Shown here piece after piece: positions 59,723 to 64,000 of a stretch of 64,000 nucleotides of DNA. The DNA lies in NCBI GenBank assembly GCA_002162825.1, contig MAAU01000020.1, forward strand, positions 1 through 64,000, read 5' to 3'. The stretch comes from Gammaproteobacteria bacterium 54_18_T64 (GTDB lineage: Bacteria > Pseudomonadota > Gammaproteobacteria > Pseudomonadales > Porticoccaceae). Position numbers and translations under genes: made by a program. Under the pieces are notes generated by a model. That model ran no database searches and was not told the origin of the DNA. It saw nothing but the letters and a program-made list of their open reading frames with translations. The first letter of the stretch is position 1. Each line of letters starts with the position of its first letter.

Positions 59723-60502
59723 GTGGCAAGACTCAGTAAATTAAGTCGTTCAGTTGTAGGTAGTGTGGTTCATGTAACCGGTGCCGCCAGTGGCATGGGC
59801 CGGGCAACGGCGATCCTATTCGCCGATGAGGGTGCCAAAGTGGCCGTGACTGATCGCGATCAGGAGAAAGCGGAAGCCGTGGCGCAAGAGATCAACGATG
59901 CGGGTGGTGTTGCTAAGGCCTGGGCGCTTGACGTAACAGATGCGGATAGAATTATTGAAGTCACAAATGCTATCGGCAGTGAATTTGGTGGCCTCGATAT
60001 TCTCGTTAACAACGCGGGCCTGGCGGTGTTTGTGAAGCTCGACAGTGAGAAATACGAAGAGCGCTGGCAGTTTGGCATGGACGTGCTGATCAATTCGGTG
60101 CAGCGCCTGGTACGGGCATCGCTACCCATGCTGCGCAAGGCCGAGCACGGTCGCATTATTAATATTGCCTCCACCGAAGGTCTTGGTGCGACCGAGCACG
60201 GCGGGCCCTACACCGCGGCTAAACACGCTGTTGTTGGCTTTACCAAATCCTTGGCCGTCGATTTGGGTCGTGACGGTATTACCGCCAACTGCGTTTGCCC
60301 CGGCCCCATCAAAACGCCGCTGACGAACTTTATTACCGATGAGCAAAAAGCAACCTTTGCCAGGCGCCGTGTGGCGGTGCGTCGCTATGGTGACCCGGAA
60401 GAGGTGGCCCACGCTACCTTCAATTTTGCCCTGCCTTCGGCCTCATTTATGACCGGTGTGATTATGCCGGTTGATGGCGGTCTGTGGATTCGCAACGCTT
60501 AA
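59723..60502 (+). CDS. SDR family oxidoreductase
   Basis: VVHVTGAASGMGRATAILFADEGAKVAVTDRD, LVNNAGLAVF, YTAAKHAVVGFTKSLAVDLG. Confidence 0.93.
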   Translation: MARLSKLSRSVVGSVVHVTGAASGMGRATAILFADEGAKVAVTDRDQEKAEAVAQEINDAGGVAKAWALDVTDADRIIEVTNAIGSEFGGLDILVNNAGLAVFVKLDSEKYEERWQFGMDVLINSVQRLVRASLPMLRKAEHGRIINIASTEGLGATEHGGPYTAAKHAVVGFTKSLAVDLGRDGITANCVCPGPIKTPLTNFITDEQKATFARRRVAVRRYGDPEEVAHATFNFALPSASFMTGVIMPVDGGLWIRNA

Positions 60503-60561
60503 ACAAGCGGTTTCGGCTAAGGTTTTACGTCTATTTACACCTGAGGTGAAGGAGAACTGAG

Positions 60562-61413
60562 TTGGCAGACTGGCAGATTGGTGATGTTAAAATCACCAAG
60601 ATCGTTGAAGAGGATTCACCCGTGCCCGGCAAGTTTGTCTTGCCGGATGCGACACCCGAGAAATTACTGGAGATCGACTGGCTGAGTCCGAACTTCATTA
60701 CCGATAGAGGCTGGCTGAAAATGAGCATCCACGCCCTGATTATTGAAACCCAGGGCCTCAAAATCATGGTCGATACCTGTTTGGGTAACGACAAGGAACG
60801 CACCACTGAAGCCTGGGCAATGCGCAAGGGTTCGTTCCTCGAAGACCTGGCGGCAGCGGGGCACCCCCGCGAAAGCATCGACTATGTAATATGTACCCAT
60901 CTCCACGTCGACCATGTGGGCTGGAATACCATGCTGGTTGATGGTGAATGGCTGCCGACCTTCCCCAATGCGCGCTACCTGTTCGGTCGTAAAGAGTGGC
61001 AGGCCTGGGAGAAGGAACCCGATACCGAGCATTTCGGCCCGGTCCTGGAAGACTCCGTCAAGCCGGTGATTGATGCCGGTTTGGCCGACTTGGTGGCCTG
61101 TGACCACCGCGTTAACGATGAGGTGTGGTTTGAGCCCACTCACGGTCACACGGCGGGGCACATCAGTGTGCGTATCTCCTCGGAGGGTGAAGATGCGGTG
61201 ATTACCGGTGATATGACTCACCACCCCTGTCAACTGGCCCGCCCCGAGTGGTCCTGCTTTGCCGATTACGATCCCCCTAAAGCTATCGACACGCGCTGGG
61301 ACTTCTATGCCAAATATGTCGATAAGCCGGTGCTGGTGATAGGTACCCATTTTTCACCACCGACGGCGGGTTATATCGTTGCCGATGGTGAACGCTATAA
61401 ATTGAAATGCTAA
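60562..61413 (+). CDS. MBL fold metallo-hydrolase
   Basis: VICTHLHVDHVGWNT metal motif, PTHGHTAGHISV, GDMTHHPCQL. Confidence 0.93.
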   Translation: MADWQIGDVKITKIVEEDSPVPGKFVLPDATPEKLLEIDWLSPNFITDRGWLKMSIHALIIETQGLKIMVDTCLGNDKERTTEAWAMRKGSFLEDLAAAGHPRESIDYVICTHLHVDHVGWNTMLVDGEWLPTFPNARYLFGRKEWQAWEKEPDTEHFGPVLEDSVKPVIDAGLADLVACDHRVNDEVWFEPTHGHTAGHISVRISSEGEDAVITGDMTHHPCQLARPEWSCFADYDPPKAIDTRWDFYAKYVDKPVLVIGTHFSPPTAGYIVADGERYKLKC

Positions 61414-61449
61414 ACAGCTTTGAAAATTCATTGTATTTAGGAAGGAAGA

Positions 61450-62466
61450 ATGAAAGCGACAAGATTTAATGGTGTCGGTAAACCACTGACAATAGAAGAT
61501 GTACCAGAGCCCGAAGTCGGCCCCACTGGCGTACTGGTACGTATATCGGGCGCAGGAGTGTGTCACTCCGATTTGCACGTGATCGATGGCGAGGTGGGTA
61601 CACGTCAGAAGCCCATAACCCTGGGCCACGAAAACGCGGGTATTGTCGAAGCCGTGGGTAGTGATGTCACCGATGTTGCCGTTGGCGACGGCGTGGCGGT
61701 ATTTGGCGCCTGGGGTTGTGGCAATTGTCGCGCCTGTGAGATGGGCGAAGAAAATCTCTGCCTCAACCCCATTTACCCGGGCATTATGGTCGATGGCGGC
61801 TGGGCCGAGAAACTCTATGTACCTCACTCCCGCAACCTGGTGAAGCTCAACGGCCTCGATCCCGTCGTCGCCGCACCGCTGACCGATGCTGCCTTGACCC
61901 CCTACCGAGCCGTTAAAAAAGTATTGCCCAAGCTGGCACCGGGACGCACGCTGGCTATTATCGGGATTGGCGGTCTCGGTCACATGGCCCTGCAAATAGC
62001 CCAGGCCTTAGCTCCTTCCGTACGTTTAATCGCGATTGATCTCAGTGACGAAAAATTGGCTATGGCCAAAGAGCTGGGTGCCGATGTGGTGATCAATGCC
62101 GGCGCTGATGTCGGTGCCGAGGTGAAGGCGGCCACGAATGGTGACGGTGCCGATGCCGTCATCGATTTTGTCGGAGCCGATGCCACCTTGAAAAGTGCGG
62201 CGGCCAGTGTCGCCGTTGCCGGTAAAATTGTTGTCGTCGGCATCGCCGGCGGTACCCTGCCATTTACCTTCTGGGATATTCCCCTCGAAGTGGAAGTCAC
62301 TACCAGTATTTGGGGCAATCGTCAGGAGCTGAAAGAAGTACTCGAGCTGGCGCGGCTGGGGCATATTACCCCGCATATTGAACGCCAACCCCTGGAGGCG
62401 ATTAACGAGGTCGTAGCTCGCCTCCAGGCGGGCGAAATTAAGGGTCGCGTGGTACTGACACCCTAA
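61450..62466 (+). CDS. Zinc-dependent alcohol dehydrogenase (MDR family)
   Basis: GVCHSDLH, LGHENAGIV, structural Zn CGNCRACEMGEENLC, GIGGLGHMALQIAQ Rossmann motif. Confidence 0.95.
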   Translation: MKATRFNGVGKPLTIEDVPEPEVGPTGVLVRISGAGVCHSDLHVIDGEVGTRQKPITLGHENAGIVEAVGSDVTDVAVGDGVAVFGAWGCGNCRACEMGEENLCLNPIYPGIMVDGGWAEKLYVPHSRNLVKLNGLDPVVAAPLTDAALTPYRAVKKVLPKLAPGRTLAIIGIGGLGHMALQIAQALAPSVRLIAIDLSDEKLAMAKELGADVVINAGADVGAEVKAATNGDGADAVIDFVGADATLKSAAASVAVAGKIVVVGIAGGTLPFTFWDIPLEVEVTTSIWGNRQELKEVLELARLGHITPHIERQPLEAINEVVARLQAGEIKGRVVLTP

Positions 62467-62512
62467 CTGCTATTGTAGCCATTAATTTTAAACAACGGGA
62501 ACGGTTCAATCT

Positions 62513-63130
62513 ATGCCTTTATCACCACCCAAACCTCGACAGCATTTACACACTCGAACCATCGATTTAACGGGCTATCACCGCGATGACAACTTGTGGG
62601 ATATCGAGGCACATATTGTCGACAAAAAAACCTATACCTATGACAACAAGTGGCGGGGCACTGTTGCCTCGGGGCTGCCCGTACATGATATGTCGATACG
62701 CCTGACGATTGACTGGGAGCTGGTCGTGAAGGAAGTTGAGGTGGTGATGGATGTTCAGCCCTACGACATATGCTCGAAGGTACTCGATAATTTTCAGGGC
62801 ATTGTGGGACTTAAAATTGGTGCTGGCTGGAACAGGCGCGTGCGCGAGGTCGTTGGCGGTGTGCTCGGTTGCACCCACCTTGCTGAGCTACTAGGCCCGC
62901 TGGCAACGGTGACCTTTCAAACATTATCGGCAGATTATGCTCGCGAGTTGATGGGTCTTGAACCAGCCCCACGGGGAGAAATGGAGGAAGATCAGGCGCC
63001 ATTTATGCTCAATGGCTGCTATACGTGGTCGCCGCAAAGCCCGATAGTGCAAGAAGATTACCCCAAATACTACGTAGCACCGGAGTCTGTTGAAGTGAGG
63101 GATATCGATGTTATTGACAGTAATAGTTGA
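62513..63130 (+). CDS. DUF2889 family protein
   Basis: HTRTIDLTGYHRDDNLWDIEAHIVDKKTY, HDMSIRLTIDWELVVKEVEVVMDVQPYDIC, GCTHLAELLGPLATVTFQTL. Confidence 0.88.
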   Translation: MPLSPPKPRQHLHTRTIDLTGYHRDDNLWDIEAHIVDKKTYTYDNKWRGTVASGLPVHDMSIRLTIDWELVVKEVEVVMDVQPYDICSKVLDNFQGIVGLKIGAGWNRRVREVVGGVLGCTHLAELLGPLATVTFQTLSADYARELMGLEPAPRGEMEEDQAPFMLNGCYTWSPQSPIVQEDYPKYYVAPESVEVRDIDVIDSNS

Positions 63131-63184
63131 TTCATGGCTTGACCTGGCCTCTTTGCTTTTCGTTCGGCTTGTGACCGTGGCGCA

Positions 63185-64000
63185 GTGACGACGGTGAGTA
63201 GTGCGGTTGAACAAAGCATCGGTGTTAAACGCTTTGGGCGTATTGTCCGTATCCCCACGCCGACGCCCTTCGGTGTCGGTGATATTAATAGTTACGTCAT
63301 TCTGCCAGAGCCGGGTTCCGATGAGCTGGTGCTGATAGACACCGGCGTGGGTACCGATGAGGCCTGGCAATATCTACAGCTGGGTTTAAAGGAATACGAC
63401 TACGCCATTGAAGATATAACCCTGCTCCTTTTAACCCATGCCCATACGGATCACTTTGGTCAGGCCAGTCGCATCCGTGAAGTTTCCGGTTGTGAAATAT
63501 GGGGTCACAAAAATGTGCACCTCACCGTTGATGGTTTCCTGCCTTCAGCAGAGCGTATAGAAGAGGAAAAGGCGTTTTTACAGGGCTTTGGTTTTAGCGC
63601 AGAAATGTATGATAAGGCCTACGATTACCGCGCCTATATCGGGGAGATTTACAAGCCCTGTAAGCTCGATAGAGAGTTTAAAGATAATGATGTGGTACCC
63701 ATTGAGGGCTTTGATTTGAAGGTCATCCACACCCCCGGCCACTGTCCCGAAGAGGTGGTGTTTTGGCAGGCTGAAAGCCGACAAATGTTCTCGGGTGACC
63801 ATCTACTACCCGATGTTACCCCGGTGTGCCTGTTGGATTTCCCGCAGTCGCCGGGCGGCGAACGTACCCATACCTTGGGCCAGTATTACCGCTCGGCCGA
63901 TAAGGTCATCCCCTACGATATTAAGCACATCTACCCCAGTCACGGTGACGTTTTCCAGGATCACCGCGAGTTGATTGCCGGTTATAAACTATCGACAGAG
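63185..64000 (+). CDS. MBL fold metallo-hydrolase, truncated by window edge
   Basis: GTG-start frame reads VSSAVEQSIGVKRFGRIVRIPTPTPFGVGDINSYVI...LLLTHAHTDHFGQASRIREVSG...VIHTPGHCPEEVVFW...MFSGDHLLPDVTP, open to the window end; absent from the ORF track. Confidence 0.9.
   Translation, partial: MTTVSSAVEQSIGVKRFGRIVRIPTPTPFGVGDINSYVILPEPGSDELVLIDTGVGTDEAWQYLQLGLKEYDYAIEDITLLLLTHAHTDHFGQASRIREVSGCEIWGHKNVHLTVDGFLPSAERIEEEKAFLQGFGFSAEMYDKAYDYRAYIGEIYKPCKLDREFKDNDVVPIEGFDLKVIHTPGHCPEEVVFWQAESRQMFSGDHLLPDVTPVCLLDFPQSPGGERTHTLGQYYRSADKVIPYDIKHIYPSHGDVFQDHRELIAGYKLSTE

Noticed and set aside
60664-61995. Long minus-strand ORFs (228 and 213 aa) antisense to MBL and ADH genes
   Set aside because: Overlap well-supported genes; compositional shadow ORFs

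Overview
Chromosomal window from what looks like a marine-type gammaproteobacterium (inferred from gene content only). In order it contains: thiO (left edge) and thiC with a TPP riboswitch; a GGDEF/EAL, REC-only regulator and membrane histidine-kinase operon; a NorR-like AAA+ regulator with degenerate catalytic motifs; MOSC, PNPOx and flavoprotein genes; three tandem PAS-rich hybrid histidine kinases with a TauE/SafE exporter gene and a decayed duplicate of that exporter between two of the kinases; an amidohydrolase; a MITE-like inverted-repeat element upstream of hemD; hopJ; a TolC/RND/adaptor/TetR efflux operon; rsmE; tRNA-Arg(CCT); an SLC13-type transporter; HupE/UreJ plus an anchor protein; a small membrane/cytochrome module with two DUF6644-like paralogs; CaiB, an NSS transporter and enoyl-CoA hydratase; a second RND system; and a roughly 10 kb catabolic cluster (LLM monooxygenases, SDRs, MBL hydrolases, ADH, DUF2889). 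The strongest unusual signals are the kinase/exporter segmental duplication with its junction still visible, the graded PAS expansion, the degenerate sigma-54-type activator, the 159-bp inverted-repeat element, the DUF6644 pair module, and the putative alicyclic-ketone catabolic cluster. All product names come from reading translated motifs. No database search was possible.
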